Source: Hyphomicrobiales bacterium
GTDB taxonomy: Bacteria > Pseudomonadota > Alphaproteobacteria > Rhizobiales > Rhizobiaceae
DNA length: 64,000 bases
Assembly (NCBI GenBank): GCA_900466945.1
Contig: UBNV01000003.1
Location: 186,001 to 250,000 of the forward strand
Direction of reading: 5' to 3'
Each line of letters opens with the position of its first letter. Within the stretch, counting starts at the first letter, position 1. A program made the translations under genes and the position numbers. The notes beneath the pieces were generated by a model. It ran no database searches. It was given only the letters and a program-made list of their open reading frames with translations, and was not told the DNA's origin. Positions 1-9,016 of the stretch are shown in pieces.

Positions 1-2
1 CC

Positions 3-1655
3 TTCGCGATCGTGCTCGACGACAAGGTGCTGAGCGCGCCCGTCATCCGCGAGCCGATCACCGGCGGTGCGGGACAGATCTCCGGGGATTTTTCCGTCGA
101 TGAGGCCAACACGCTTGCTGCACTCCTGCGGGCCGGGGCGCTACCGGCCAAGCTGACCGTCATCGAGGAACGAACGGTCGGTGCCGATCTCGGCAGCGAC
201 GCGATCGAAATGGGCATCATGTCCGGCCTCGCGGGCTTTGGCCTCGTCGTCGCCTTCATCCTGGCGCTCTACGGCACCTGGGGCCTGCTCGCCGTGCTGG
301 CCCTGACGCTCAACGTAGTCCTGACCTTTGCAGGTCTGACCATGCTTGGAGCCACGCTCACCCTGCCGGGCATCGCCGGCATCGTGCTCGGCATCGGCCT
401 TGCCGTCGACGCGAACGTCCTGATCAACGAGCGAATTCGCGAAGAAGTGGGCAAGGGCAGAGGCGCCTTCGCGGCCATCGACCATGGTTTCGCCAAGGCT
501 TATTCGACCATCATCGACAGCAATGTCACTGCCCTCATCGCAACGGTGCTGCTTTTCTGGTTCGGCTCCGGCCCTGTCCGTGGCTTCGCCGTCACCATGG
601 GTCTCGGCATCGCTATCTCCATGTTTACGGCGGTCTCCGTCGTGCGCGTCGCCATGGTCTCGATCGCCCGCCGCTACAAGCTGAAGACGATCGCCATCAA
701 GCCGCTCCTGCCATTCAAGCTGATCAAGGATGGCACGAAGATCGATTTCATGAAGGCGCGCATGTTCGGCATCGCCGTTTCCGCCTTCCTGTCGATCTCA
801 TCCGTCATCCTGTTCATCACGCCAGGCCTCAACTACGGCGTGGATTTCAAGGGCGGCATCCAGCTCGAGCTCTCGACCTCCGGCCCGGCTGATCTCTCGG
901 GCCTCCGCTCCGGCATCGAGGCCCTTGATCTCGGCGAGGTGGCGTTGCAGGAATTTGGCGACAGCAATCACGTCATGCTCCGTCTCGAACGCCAGCCCGG
1001 CGGAGAGCAGGCGCAGACGGATGCCGTCACCAAGGTCCGCGAGGCCATCCAGACGATCGATGCTTCAGCGAAAATTGAAAGGACCGAAGTGGTCGGCCCC
1101 AAGGTCAGCGGCGAACTGGCGACGGCCGGCCTCACCTCAGTGATCCTCGCCTCGCTCGCCATGCTCGTCTACATCTGGGTACGCTTCGACTGGCCCTTTG
1201 CCGTGGGCGCGATCGCGACCCTCATTCTCGATGTGACGAAGACGATCGGCTTCTTCGCCCTGACCGGTCTCGACTTCAACCTGACGGCGATCGCAGCGCT
1301 GCTGACATTGGTCGGCTACTCGGTCAACGACAAGGTGGTGGTTTATGACCGGATGCGGGAAAACATGCGCCTCTACAAGGCCATGCCGTTCCGCGACCTG
1401 ATCAACCTGTCGATCAACGAAACGCTAGCCCGAAGCATCTACACCTCGGCAACGGCCTTCCTCGCCATGCTGCCAATGGCGATCTGGGGTGGCAGCGCGG
1501 TCGAGAGCTTCGCCGTGCCCATGGTCTTCGGCATCTTCATCGCCGCGTCCTCCTCGGTCTTCATCGCAGCACCCATTCTGCTCTTCCTCGGGGACTGGCG
1601 CAGCCGCAGAAAGACACGACTGGATGCGATCGCACAGGAGCAGGTGGCCGTGTAA
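3..1655 (+). CDS. secDF: Protein translocase SecDF fusion (5' end outside window)
   Basis: Inner-membrane Sec accessory protein that uses the proton gradient to help pull preproteins out of the SecYEG channel. The reading frame is open from the left edge, so only the C-terminal ~550 residues are present. The first part is the end of SecD, with its conserved transmembrane motif GLAVDANVLINERIREE. After a basic linker around residue 230, a second unit begins with a transmembrane segment followed by GVDFKGG and later VVVYDRMREN, the SecF hallmarks. SecD and SecF are therefore one polypeptide, an arrangement known from Rhizobiales and some other bacteria. A GC-rich hairpin follows the stop codon. 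The identity is very secure; the N-terminus cannot be seen. Confidence 0.97.
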   Translation, partial: FAIVLDDKVLSAPVIREPITGGAGQISGDFSVDEANTLAALLRAGALPAKLTVIEERTVGADLGSDAIEMGIMSGLAGFGLVVAFILALYGTWGLLAVLALTLNVVLTFAGLTMLGATLTLPGIAGIVLGIGLAVDANVLINERIREEVGKGRGAFAAIDHGFAKAYSTIIDSNVTALIATVLLFWFGSGPVRGFAVTMGLGIAISMFTAVSVVRVAMVSIARRYKLKTIAIKPLLPFKLIKDGTKIDFMKARMFGIAVSAFLSISSVILFITPGLNYGVDFKGGIQLELSTSGPADLSGLRSGIEALDLGEVALQEFGDSNHVMLRLERQPGGEQAQTDAVTKVREAIQTIDASAKIERTEVVGPKVSGELATAGLTSVILASLAMLVYIWVRFDWPFAVGAIATLILDVTKTIGFFALTGLDFNLTAIAALLTLVGYSVNDKVVVYDRMRENMRLYKAMPFRDLINLSINETLARSIYTSATAFLAMLPMAIWGGSAVESFAVPMVFGIFIAASSSVFIAAPILLFLGDWRSRRKTRLDAIAQEQVAV

Positions 1656-1666
1656 TGACGTTGACG

Positions 1667-1692
1667 AGGGCCGGGCGCAACGCTCCGGCCCT
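1667..1692 (+). terminator. GC-rich hairpin after secDF
   Basis: An 8-bp stem (AGGGCCGG / CCGGCCCT) with a 10-nt loop lies 11 nt after the secDF stop. There is no clear T-run, so it is either a weak intrinsic terminator or an RNA end-stabilising hairpin. It sits between the ends of secDF and the convergent XRE gene. Confidence 0.4.
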
Positions 1693-1738
1693 AGTTCTCC
1701 GCGGTGTCACCGCAGGTGGCGTCTCGAGTGGTCGCAGG

Positions 1739-1999
1739 TCAATCTGTCCTGGATGCGTCACAGGACAGGCCGGGACAGCCTGCCGCATTCGTGAAGCGAA
1801 GCCCTGCCTTTTCGAAGGCCAGTCGCAGCTGGGCTTCCGTCGAGCGATGCAGCGCATGGCGCTGTCCCTCGAAATCGCGGATAGTGCTGCGCGAGACGCT
1901 CGACTGGGCGGCCAGGTCATCCTGTGTCCAATCGAGGTAGCCCCGGGCCGCACGACAGAGCGCGGGCGAAAAAACGGTGTCGGTTCTGGGTTGATCCAT
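1739..1999 (-). CDS. Small XRE-family helix-turn-helix regulator
   Basis: An 86-residue protein that is almost entirely one HTH_XRE domain (DWTQDDLAAQSSVSRSTIRDFE covers helices 2-3), so it is probably a DNA-binding autoregulator without a separate sensor domain. A TTG two codons upstream (2005) could also start it; the ATG at 1999 is preferred. It is divergent from the mrp operon with about 130 bp between, and two 11-bp direct repeats lie just upstream of its start, a likely operator. Regulation of mrp is an inference from position only. The C-terminal tail (FTNAAGCPGLSCDAS) is unusual and has no assigned role. Confidence 0.75.
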   Translation of the reverse strand: MDQPRTDTVFSPALCRAARGYLDWTQDDLAAQSSVSRSTIRDFEGQRHALHRSTEAQLRLAFEKAGLRFTNAAGCPGLSCDASRTD

Positions 2000-2014
2000 G
2001 ATCAAAAACTGCCC

Positions 2015-2044
2015 ATATAGGGTGATATTGCCAATTTAGGGCGA
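2015..2044. promoter_or_regulatory. Two 11-bp direct repeats, candidate XRE operator
   Basis: ATATAGGGTGA at 2015-2025 and ATTTAGGGCGA at 2034-2044 match in 9 of 11 positions and are spaced 19 bp start to start. They lie between the XRE start (1999) and the mrpA start (2127), in an A/T-rich patch that stands out from the surrounding GC-rich DNA. Confidence 0.45.
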
Positions 2045-2126
2045 CTATTGATTTTTTTCCAGCCCCTGCTTGGGGTCAGGCATTGAAAACGGAGATCAGG
2101 ATTTTGGGATAACTTTCGACGCGTCG

Positions 2127-5030
2127 ATGATGTTGCTGCTCCTGCTGGTCCTTCCGTTCATCGGCAGCGTCGCTTCGGCCTTCATTCTCAACACGACGTC
2201 CCGCGATTTGCCGGTCTTCGTGGCGGGGGCGACAACGCTCCTCACCCTGCTGCTGACCGCGTCGGCTTATCCCTTCGTCACCCAAAACGGCGTTCTCAGG
2301 TTCACCGCAGAGTGGCTGCCGCAAGTTGGGCTGGATTTCGCCCTGCGGCTGGACGGCTTCGCCTGGATCTTCTCCATGCTGGTCACCTCGATCGGCTTTC
2401 TGGTCATCCTCTATGCCCGCTACTACATGGGCAAGGACGATCCGATCCCGCGCTTCTTCTCCTTTCTGCTGGCCTTCATGGGCTCGATGCTGGGCATCAT
2501 CGTGTCCGGCAACGTCATCCTGCTTTCGATCTTCTGGGAACTGACCAGCATCTTCTCCTTCCTGCTGATCAGCTACTGGCACACGAGCGCCGCCGCCCGC
2601 GATGGCGCGCGCATGGCGCTGACCATCACCGGGATCGGCGGCTTCTGCCTTCTGGTTGGCATGCTGCTGCTGGGCAAGATCGTCGGCAGCTATGACCTCG
2701 ACAAGATCCTCGCCTCCGGCCAGCTCGTGCGCGAGCACCCGCTCTATCTGCCGACACTGATCTTCATCCTGCTCGGCGCGCTGACCAAAAGCGCCCAGTT
2801 CCCCTTCCATTTCTGGCTGCCGAACGCGATGGCGGCACCCACCCCGGTTTCGGCCTTCCTGCATTCCGCAACCATGGTGAAGGCCGGTGTCTTTCTTTTG
2901 GTACGGTTCTGGCCGGTGCTGTCGGGCACCTATGAATGGTTCATTCTGGTCGGTCTCGCGGGTGTCTCGACCCTGCTGCTCGGCGCCTTCCTGGCGATGT
3001 TCCAGCGGGACCTGAAAGGCCTACTCGCCTATTCAACCATCAGCCATCTCGGGCTTATCACGACGCTTCTGAGCCTCGGCAGTCCCTTGTCGACCGTGGC
3101 TGCAATCTTCCACATGCTGAACCACGCGACCTTCAAGGCCTCGCTCTTCATGGCGGCGGGCATCATCGATCACGAGACCGGCACGCGTGACATGCAGCGG
3201 CTGAGCGGCCTCTATCGATTCCTGCCGGCCACCGCCACGCTCGCCATGGTCGCCAGTGCCGCCATGGCCGGCGTGCCGCTGCTCAACGGCTTCCTGTCGA
3301 AGGAGATGTTCTTTGCCGAGGCCGTCGAAACCCATGCGGATTCCTGGCTGGATGTCATCCTGCCTTATGTGGCGACCCTGGCCGGCATCTTCAGCGTCGT
3401 CTATTCGCTGCGCTTCATCCACACCGTGTTCTTCGGACCGCCGCCGGTCGGTCTGCCGAAGGAGACGCCGCATGAGCCGCCGCGCTGGATGCGGGTACCC
3501 ATCGAGATCCTCGTGGTCGTCTGCCTCGTCGTCGGCATCGTCCCGGCCATCTCCATCGGACCCTTCCTGCAGACGGCGGTCGAGAGCGTGCTGGGAGATC
3601 GCACACCCGAATACAGTCTCAGCGTCTGGCATGGCTTGAACGTGCCTCTGCTCATGAGCCTGATCGCACTGCTCGGCGGCTTCGTTCTTTACGTTGCGAT
3701 GCGAAATTACCTCTCTCGTTCCGAAGATGGTCCGCCGTATCTGCGCCGGCTGCGCGGCCAGCGTCTCTTCGAACGCGTGCTGGTCACCGTGTCCTGGCGC
3801 TGGGCACGCCTGGCGGAAGGCAAGCTCGGCACCCGCAATCTTCAGCCCCAGCTTCGATGGATTGTCCTGACGGGTTTCGCCGCGGCAAGCCTACCACTCT
3901 ACCTCTCCGGCTTTGAGCGTAGGCCTATCGTGTTCTCCACGATCGACCCGGCATTTGGTCTTCTCTGGCTGGTCGGGATGGCGCTTGCCATTGGGGCGGC
4001 CGTCTCCGCCAAGTATCATCGCCTGGCAGCGCTCATCATGCTGGGCGGGGTCGGGCTCATCGTCTGTCTGACCTTCGTCTGGCTGTCCGCCCCTGATCTC
4101 GCCATCACCCAGCTGCTCGTCGAGATCGTGACGACAGTCCTCATCCTGCTCGGGCTACGCTGGCTGCCGAAGCGCAGTCCAGATCGCGTCGAAACGATGA
4201 CGCTGCAGAGCCGCTTCCGCCGCTTCCGCGATCTGACGCTCGCCATCGCCTGCGGCGTCGGCATGTCGGTCGTCGCCTTCACGGTCATGACCATGCCTGT
4301 GCCGGATGCCATCGCAACCTATTTCCTGCAGAACGCCTATACGGAAGGCGGCGGCCGCAATGTCGTCAACGTCATCCTCGTCGACTTCCGCGCCTTCGAT
4401 ACGTTCGGCGAAATCGCCGTGCTCGGCATCGTCGGCCTCACGGTCTATAGCCTTCTGCGCCGGTTCCGTCCGGCCGACGACAGCATGGAACTGCCCGAGC
4501 AGCAGTTGACCCAGAACCGCTTCGATGCCGACCAGCCGGAGCGTTCGCCCGGTGACATGATGCGCGACTATCTGCTCGTGCCGTCTGTCATCATGCAGTG
4601 GCTCTTCCCGGTCATCATCACCTTCGCCGTCTATCTGTTCTTCCGGGGACATGACATGCCCGGCGGTGGCTTCTCGGCTGGTCTCACCCTGTCGATCGCC
4701 TTCCTGCTGCAATATCTCGCGGGCGGAACCCGATGGGCGGAAGACCGCATCCGCATCCTGCCGCTTCGCTGGATGGGGGCGGGCATCCTTGCAGCCGCCG
4801 CGACGGGTATCGGGTCCTGGGTTCTGGGCTATCCCTTCCTGACATCGAGCTTCCGCTATCTGGACATCCCGCTCATCGGCAAGGTACCGGCCGCCTCCGC
4901 GCTGCTCTTCGATCTCGGTGTCTTCGCGCTGGTGGTCGGGGCGACCGTCCTGATCCTCGTTGCGCTCGCGCACCAGTCGATCCGCATCAACAGGCTGAAG
5001 GCACTGGAAGCCAAGGGGGAAAAGCGCTGA
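2127..5030 (+). CDS. mrpA: Na+/H+ antiporter subunit A fused to B (MrpAB/PhaAB)
   Basis: Large membrane subunit of the Mrp/Pha/Mnh multisubunit cation/proton antiporter, homologous to complex I NuoL. The 967-residue protein has an antiporter core of about 14 helices (residues ~1-470, with PFHFWLPNAMAAPTPVSA), the MrpA C-terminal helices, and from about residue 810 an MrpB domain (RGHDMPGGGFSAGL). This A-B fusion marks group 2 Mrp systems as in rhizobial pha operons, where there is no separate mrpB. The frame is open to a TTG at 2070, but hydrophobic alignment with the family favours the ATG at 2127 or 2130; no strong ribosome site settles it. The stop overlaps the mrpC start by one base. Likely roles are Na+/K+ efflux and pH homeostasis. 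Confidence 0.95.
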   Translation: MMLLLLLVLPFIGSVASAFILNTTSRDLPVFVAGATTLLTLLLTASAYPFVTQNGVLRFTAEWLPQVGLDFALRLDGFAWIFSMLVTSIGFLVILYARYYMGKDDPIPRFFSFLLAFMGSMLGIIVSGNVILLSIFWELTSIFSFLLISYWHTSAAARDGARMALTITGIGGFCLLVGMLLLGKIVGSYDLDKILASGQLVREHPLYLPTLIFILLGALTKSAQFPFHFWLPNAMAAPTPVSAFLHSATMVKAGVFLLVRFWPVLSGTYEWFILVGLAGVSTLLLGAFLAMFQRDLKGLLAYSTISHLGLITTLLSLGSPLSTVAAIFHMLNHATFKASLFMAAGIIDHETGTRDMQRLSGLYRFLPATATLAMVASAAMAGVPLLNGFLSKEMFFAEAVETHADSWLDVILPYVATLAGIFSVVYSLRFIHTVFFGPPPVGLPKETPHEPPRWMRVPIEILVVVCLVVGIVPAISIGPFLQTAVESVLGDRTPEYSLSVWHGLNVPLLMSLIALLGGFVLYVAMRNYLSRSEDGPPYLRRLRGQRLFERVLVTVSWRWARLAEGKLGTRNLQPQLRWIVLTGFAAASLPLYLSGFERRPIVFSTIDPAFGLLWLVGMALAIGAAVSAKYHRLAALIMLGGVGLIVCLTFVWLSAPDLAITQLLVEIVTTVLILLGLRWLPKRSPDRVETMTLQSRFRRFRDLTLAIACGVGMSVVAFTVMTMPVPDAIATYFLQNAYTEGGGRNVVNVILVDFRAFDTFGEIAVLGIVGLTVYSLLRRFRPADDSMELPEQQLTQNRFDADQPERSPGDMMRDYLLVPSVIMQWLFPVIITFAVYLFFRGHDMPGGGFSAGLTLSIAFLLQYLAGGTRWAEDRIRILPLRWMGAGILAAAATGIGSWVLGYPFLTSSFRYLDIPLIGKVPAASALLFDLGVFALVVGATVLILVALAHQSIRINRLKALEAKGEKR

Positions 5031-5368
5031 TGGAAATCGTCCTGTCCCTCGCCATCGGTCTGATGACCACCTGTGGTGTCTGGCTCATCCTGCGTCCGCG
5101 CACCTATCAGGTCATCATCGGACTGTCGCTCCTGTCCTATGCCGTCAATCTCTTCATCTTCGGCGTGGGCGGGGTGAAGAGCAACATGCCGCCGATCCTG
5201 GAGGATGGCGTTGTGTCGACGACGCTCAGCGACCCAGTCCCGCAGGCGCTCGTCCTGACGGCCATCGTCATCGGCTTTGCCACGACGGCCCTCTTCCTCG
5301 TCGTATTGCTCGCCGCGCGCGGCCTGACCGGCAACGACCATGTCGACGGGAGGAACGAGCAGCCGTGA
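5030..5368 (+). CDS. mrpC: Mrp antiporter subunit C
   Basis: A 112-residue protein with three transmembrane helices, related to NuoK, that packs with MrpA and MrpD in the antiporter complex. Conserved features include RPRTYQVIIGLSLLSYAVNL near the N-terminus and the PVPQALVLTAIVIGFA helix. The ATG at 5030 uses the last base of the mrpA stop codon, so translation is coupled. A longer in-frame reading upstream (from 4733) runs inside mrpA and is rejected. The stop overlaps the GTG start of mrpD by 4 bases. Confidence 0.95.
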   Translation: MEIVLSLAIGLMTTCGVWLILRPRTYQVIIGLSLLSYAVNLFIFGVGGVKSNMPPILEDGVVSTTLSDPVPQALVLTAIVIGFATTALFLVVLLAARGLTGNDHVDGRNEQP

Positions 5369-6999
5369 TCAGTTGGAGCCACCATCTTATCGTCACGCCG
5401 ATCCTGCTGCCCATGGTGACAGCCGCGCTTCTGCTGTTCATCGACGAGCGCAACAGGACAACCAAGGCGCTGGTCAGTCTTGGCTCCGTCGTGCTGTTGC
5501 TGGCCAACGCCATCATACTCTTTCTGATCGAGAGCGGGCCAAACAGCTTCGAGAATGTCTACCTGCTCGGCAATTGGTCAGCGCCCTTCGGTATCGTCCT
5601 CGTCATCGACGGCCTGTCTGCCATGATGCTCTTGCTGACGGCCATCTTGGGCCTCGCGGGACTCACCTTCTCCCTGGCGAAGTGGCATGCGGTGGGGGCA
5701 CATTTTCACAGCCTATTCCAGCTCCTTCTGGCCGGCGTGAGCGGTGCTCTTCTGACCGGCGACCTGTTCAACCTTTTCGTCTTCTTCGAAGTCATGCTCG
5801 CGGCCTCCTACGGATTGCTGCTGCACGGAACGGGCACGCTGCGCGTCAAGGCGGGACTTCACTATATCGCAGTCAACCTGGTCGCCGCCCTGTTCTTCCT
5901 GATCGGGGTGAGCCTCGTCTACGGAACGGCGGGCACGCTAAACATGGCCGATCTCGCCCTTCGAATGCCGGACATGGAGCCGGACCGGCTGATCCTGATG
6001 GAAGCGGGTGCCGCCGTACTGGGCGTGGCCTTCCTCATCAAGGTCGGCATGTGGCCTCTGTGCTTCTGGCTGCCGACGGCCTATAGCGCCGCGTCCGCAC
6101 CGGTCGCCGGCATGTTCGCGATCCTTAGCAAGGTGGGGATCTATATCATCCTGCGCCTGACCATGCTGCTGTTCGGCGATGGGCCATCGGCGGGCTTCGG
6201 CGCAGAAGTCCTGTTGATCGGTGGCATGGCCACGCTGGTCTTCGGCACCATCGGCGTGCTCGCGTCCCAGGCGCTCGGACGACTCGCCGGCTATTCGGTG
6301 CTCGTGTCCTCGGGCACGCTTCTCATGGTGCTCGGTATCAACGACGGCGTGGTCTCGTCCGGAGCCCTGCTTTATCTCGTCAGTTCCACCCTCACGATCA
6401 GCGCATTCTTCATGCTGATCGAATTGGTGGAACGCGGCCAGGACGCGGGCGCGAACGTTCTGGCCGTGACCATGGAGGCCTATGGCGACGGCGAGGAGGC
6501 GGAAATCGAGGAAGGCGACGGGACGGCCATGCCGGGCACCATGGCAATCCTCGGCATCTGCTTTGCTGCCTGCGGCATCCTGCTCGCTGGCTTGCCGCCC
6601 TTGTCCGGCTTCATCGCCAAATTCGCCATGCTGTCCGCGATGATGGGCACGGGATCGATCGGCACCACGCCGGATCTCGCGGTCTGGGCATTGATCGTGC
6701 TTGTGATCCTCTCGGGGCTTGCGGCCCTCATCTCCATGACCCGCGCCGGCATCCGCACATTCTGGGGATCGCTAGAAGGCGCAGTGCCGCGCGTTCTCGT
6801 CGTGGAACTCGTGCCCGTCATGATGCTGCTCGCGCTGACACTCGTCCTGACGGTCCAGGCCGGGCCCGCGATCACCTATATGGACACGACGATCCGAACC
6901 TTGGCCAATCCTAGCCTCTATGTAGACGCGGTTCGTGGCGCGACGGTGGTGGGGGATCCAGGCCCATCGGGCACGGATCAAGGGGGAGCTGCGCCATGA
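5365..6999 (+). CDS. mrpD: Mrp antiporter subunit D
   Basis: The second NuoL/M/N-type ion-translocating subunit, 544 residues, with about 14 transmembrane helices. Family signatures include GDLFNLFVFFEVMLAASYGL around residue 130 and KVGMWPLCFWLPTAYSAASA around residue 230, which carries the lysine and flexible-helix region used in proton transfer. A hydrophilic loop rich in Glu/Asp near residue 375 is a visible oddity but not disruptive. It starts at GTG overlapping the mrpC stop and overlaps mrpE by 4 bases, so all antiporter genes form one tightly coupled transcript. Confidence 0.95.
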   Translation: MISWSHHLIVTPILLPMVTAALLLFIDERNRTTKALVSLGSVVLLLANAIILFLIESGPNSFENVYLLGNWSAPFGIVLVIDGLSAMMLLLTAILGLAGLTFSLAKWHAVGAHFHSLFQLLLAGVSGALLTGDLFNLFVFFEVMLAASYGLLLHGTGTLRVKAGLHYIAVNLVAALFFLIGVSLVYGTAGTLNMADLALRMPDMEPDRLILMEAGAAVLGVAFLIKVGMWPLCFWLPTAYSAASAPVAGMFAILSKVGIYIILRLTMLLFGDGPSAGFGAEVLLIGGMATLVFGTIGVLASQALGRLAGYSVLVSSGTLLMVLGINDGVVSSGALLYLVSSTLTISAFFMLIELVERGQDAGANVLAVTMEAYGDGEEAEIEEGDGTAMPGTMAILGICFAACGILLAGLPPLSGFIAKFAMLSAMMGTGSIGTTPDLAVWALIVLVILSGLAALISMTRAGIRTFWGSLEGAVPRVLVVELVPVMMLLALTLVLTVQAGPAITYMDTTIRTLANPSLYVDAVRGATVVGDPGPSGTDQGGAAP

Positions 7000-7472
7000 T
7001 CCCTTATCCGCTTTTGAGTTTCGCCCTGCTCGTCATGTGGCTTCTCCTGAACGACTTCACGCTTGGCCATCTGATCCTCGGCTCGGTCGTCGCAATCTTC
7101 GGCGGCTGGGCCATGGCCTCGCTTCGGCCCGACAAGCCGAAACTGAAGAAGTGGTACCTTCTGCCGAAACTCTTCTGGCTCGTCTTCGTTGACATCATCA
7201 GATCCAATCTGGCCGTCGCGCTTCTGATGATCCGCGGCAAGCGACAGAAGCACACATCCGGCTTCATCACGGTTCCGCTCGAGATCGAACATCCGACGGC
7301 ACTCGCCATCATGGCGGTGATCTTGACCAGTACGCCCGGCTCGGCCTGGCTTGCCTATGACGGTCGCCGCAAGACCGTTCTGATCCATGTCCTCGACCTG
7401 ATCGACGAGGAGCAATGGGTGCAGAACATCAAGCATCGCTACGAACGCCTCTTGCTGGAGATCATCGAGTGA
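6996..7472 (+). CDS. mrpE: Mrp antiporter subunit E
   Basis: A 158-residue membrane protein of the MrpE/MnhE family, with two or three N-terminal hydrophobic segments and a cytoplasmic C-terminal half containing the family pattern SNLAVALLMIRGKR and TSTPGSAWLAYDGRRKTVLIHVLD, close to MrpE consensus. It is needed for assembly or activity of the seven-subunit complex. ATGA overlaps join it to mrpD upstream and a GTG start to mrpF downstream. Confidence 0.93.
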   Translation: MIPYPLLSFALLVMWLLLNDFTLGHLILGSVVAIFGGWAMASLRPDKPKLKKWYLLPKLFWLVFVDIIRSNLAVALLMIRGKRQKHTSGFITVPLEIEHPTALAIMAVILTSTPGSAWLAYDGRRKTVLIHVLDLIDEEQWVQNIKHRYERLLLEIIE

Positions 7473-7750
7473 GCGCCATTATCCTCTTCACCGCCGTTTC
7501 CATTGCGAAGGTCCTTCTGGGCCTGGCCCTGATCCTGATCGTCGTGCGGATTTTCATCGGCCCGCGCGCCCAGGATCGCATCGTCGCTCTCGATGCTGCC
7601 TATGTGACCGCGATGCTCCTCCTGGTCACATTCGGCATCGGCAGTGGACGCACGGTTTATTTCGAGGCGGCTCTGGTCATCGGCCTGCTCGGCTTCGTGG
7701 CGACTGTTGCACTCGCCAAGTTCCTCATGCGCGGAGAGGTGATCGAATGA
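7469..7750 (+). CDS. mrpF: Mrp antiporter subunit F
   Basis: A 93-residue, three-helix membrane protein. The motif RIFIGPRAQDRIVALDA is the family hallmark. The start is the GTG at 7469 overlapping the mrpE stop; the in-frame extension to 7415 lies within mrpE and would add a hydrophilic leader not found in the family. It overlaps mrpG by 4 bases. In other systems MrpF has also been linked to bile salt or cholate efflux, which cannot be judged here. Confidence 0.93.
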   Translation: MSAIILFTAVSIAKVLLGLALILIVVRIFIGPRAQDRIVALDAAYVTAMLLLVTFGIGSGRTVYFEAALVIGLLGFVATVALAKFLMRGEVIE

Positions 7751-8112
7751 CCATGCCAGTCGCCGACCTCCCGCTCTGGGTCGTCCTGATTGTCTCCGCT
7801 CTGCTGCTTCTCGGTTCCGGCCTGACCCTGCTTGGGGCCATCGGTTTTCTGCGCTTGCCGAGCTTCTACGAGCGCATTCACGCACCCACGCTCGGAACGA
7901 GTTGGGGCGTGGGCGCCATCATGTTGGCATCGATCCTCTATTTCTCGATCGTCGGATCGAGGGCGGTGCTGCACGAGATCCTGATCGGCATCTTCGTGAC
8001 CCTGACCACGCCCGTGACCCTTATTCTCCTCGCCCGCGCGGCTCTTCACCGTGACAGAACCGAGGGCGACCCGACCGTCCCCAAGGATGACCACCCACCC
8101 GAAACGGTCTGA
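7747..8112 (+). CDS. mrpG: Mrp antiporter subunit G
   Basis: The last antiporter subunit, 121 residues with three transmembrane helices, belonging to the PhaG/MnhG/YufB family. GAIGFLRLPSFYERIHAPT is the diagnostic segment. The hydrophilic tail after residue ~100 is charged and probably cytoplasmic. It closes the operon; the convergent TetR gene ends 54 bp downstream with no obvious intrinsic terminator between them. Confidence 0.94.
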   Translation: MTMPVADLPLWVVLIVSALLLLGSGLTLLGAIGFLRLPSFYERIHAPTLGTSWGVGAIMLASILYFSIVGSRAVLHEILIGIFVTLTTPVTLILLARAALHRDRTEGDPTVPKDDHPPETV

Positions 8113-8166
8113 GAGAACTGGTCGCACAAGTGCGGACGCGGAAGAAGCGCCGTTGCTGTGCCTGCC

Positions 8167-8775
8167 TCAGGCGAGAAGTTGGACTTCCAGCATCGCCCGC
8201 AAGTCGGCGATGTCCTCCGGGATCCGGATCGCTCCACGGCTCTCCGCGGCATGGAATATGCCATCGAGGTGAAGCCCGACGAAACGCGCCAGCATATCCT
8301 TGTCCACCGGTCGATAACGCCCACGCGTCATGCCGTCGGTCAGCGTTGACAGGATAAGATCACGCTCGAAGCGGTAAAAGCCCTGCACCAAGGCATCGAG
8401 TTCCGGGTCTTTGACCGGTTGAGCGGCTTGGTCGGACATCAGCTTGACCATGCGCGACATCATGGTCGGCGCCATCGCGGCATGGGTCGCGAACCAGGCG
8501 CCGATATCTCCGAGCACATCATTTTCATGGGCCGCGCGTCGGCTCTCGAAATCATCCGTGATGATGGTGAGAGCACGCGACAGCACGGCGCGGATCAGGT
8601 GATCCTTGCTGCTGAAATAGTGATAGAGCAGGGCGACATTGACATCGCAGGCAAGCGCGATGTCGCGCATGGTGACGACGCTGAAATGCGATGTGCCGAC
8701 CAATCCAAGCGTCGCATCCAGAATGAGCTCGATCCGACGGTTCGGGTCCAGCCTTTGTCGCGCCACCTTCGCCAA
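8167..8775 (-). CDS. TetR-family transcriptional regulator
   Basis: A 202-residue one-component regulator. Residues ~10-60 are a TetR_N helix-turn-helix (TMRDIALACDVNVALLYHYFSSKDHL), followed by an all-helical ligand domain of unknown specificity. No ATG is available in frame; the TTG at 8775 follows AGGAAGG at good spacing, and a GTG three codons later is the alternative. It is divergent from the ABC transporter/monooxygenase operon starting at 9017 across a 241-bp region, so it most likely represses that operon and senses its substrate or a product. That link is positional inference. Confidence 0.85.
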   Translation of the reverse strand: MAKVARQRLDPNRRIELILDATLGLVGTSHFSVVTMRDIALACDVNVALLYHYFSSKDHLIRAVLSRALTIITDDFESRRAAHENDVLGDIGAWFATHAAMAPTMMSRMVKLMSDQAAQPVKDPELDALVQGFYRFERDLILSTLTDGMTRGRYRPVDKDMLARFVGLHLDGIFHAAESRGAIRIPEDIADLRAMLEVQLLA

Positions 8776-9016
8776 TTCGTCGTCCTTCCTCTTCCATTCG
8801 TCCGATCAAGCCATTTCCACGACGTCGATCAGCAATTTTCCTGGCGTCTAAATGTGCACTGCAGCGAGATCTACCGCTTAAAAAATAGCAATTCGCAGAA
8901 AGGGTTTAACAGGGTTGCCCATAATTTGATCTTCGTCATTTTTGCACTTGCGAAGCTATTAAACGCTTGCTTAGTTAACTGCAACATCAAGCGTGACAAG
9001 GTCGGGAGACAAGCCC
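8776..9016. promoter_or_regulatory. Divergent promoter region, TetR / transporter operon
   Basis: This 241-bp A/T-richer region separates the TetR gene from the transporter operon. Two dyads lie near the operon start: the perfect 8-bp palindrome AGTTAACT at 8973-8980, and ACGCTTG (8963-8969) with CAAGCGT (8988-8994), 18 bp apart. Either could be the TetR operator. Exact promoter hexamers are not called. Confidence 0.4.
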
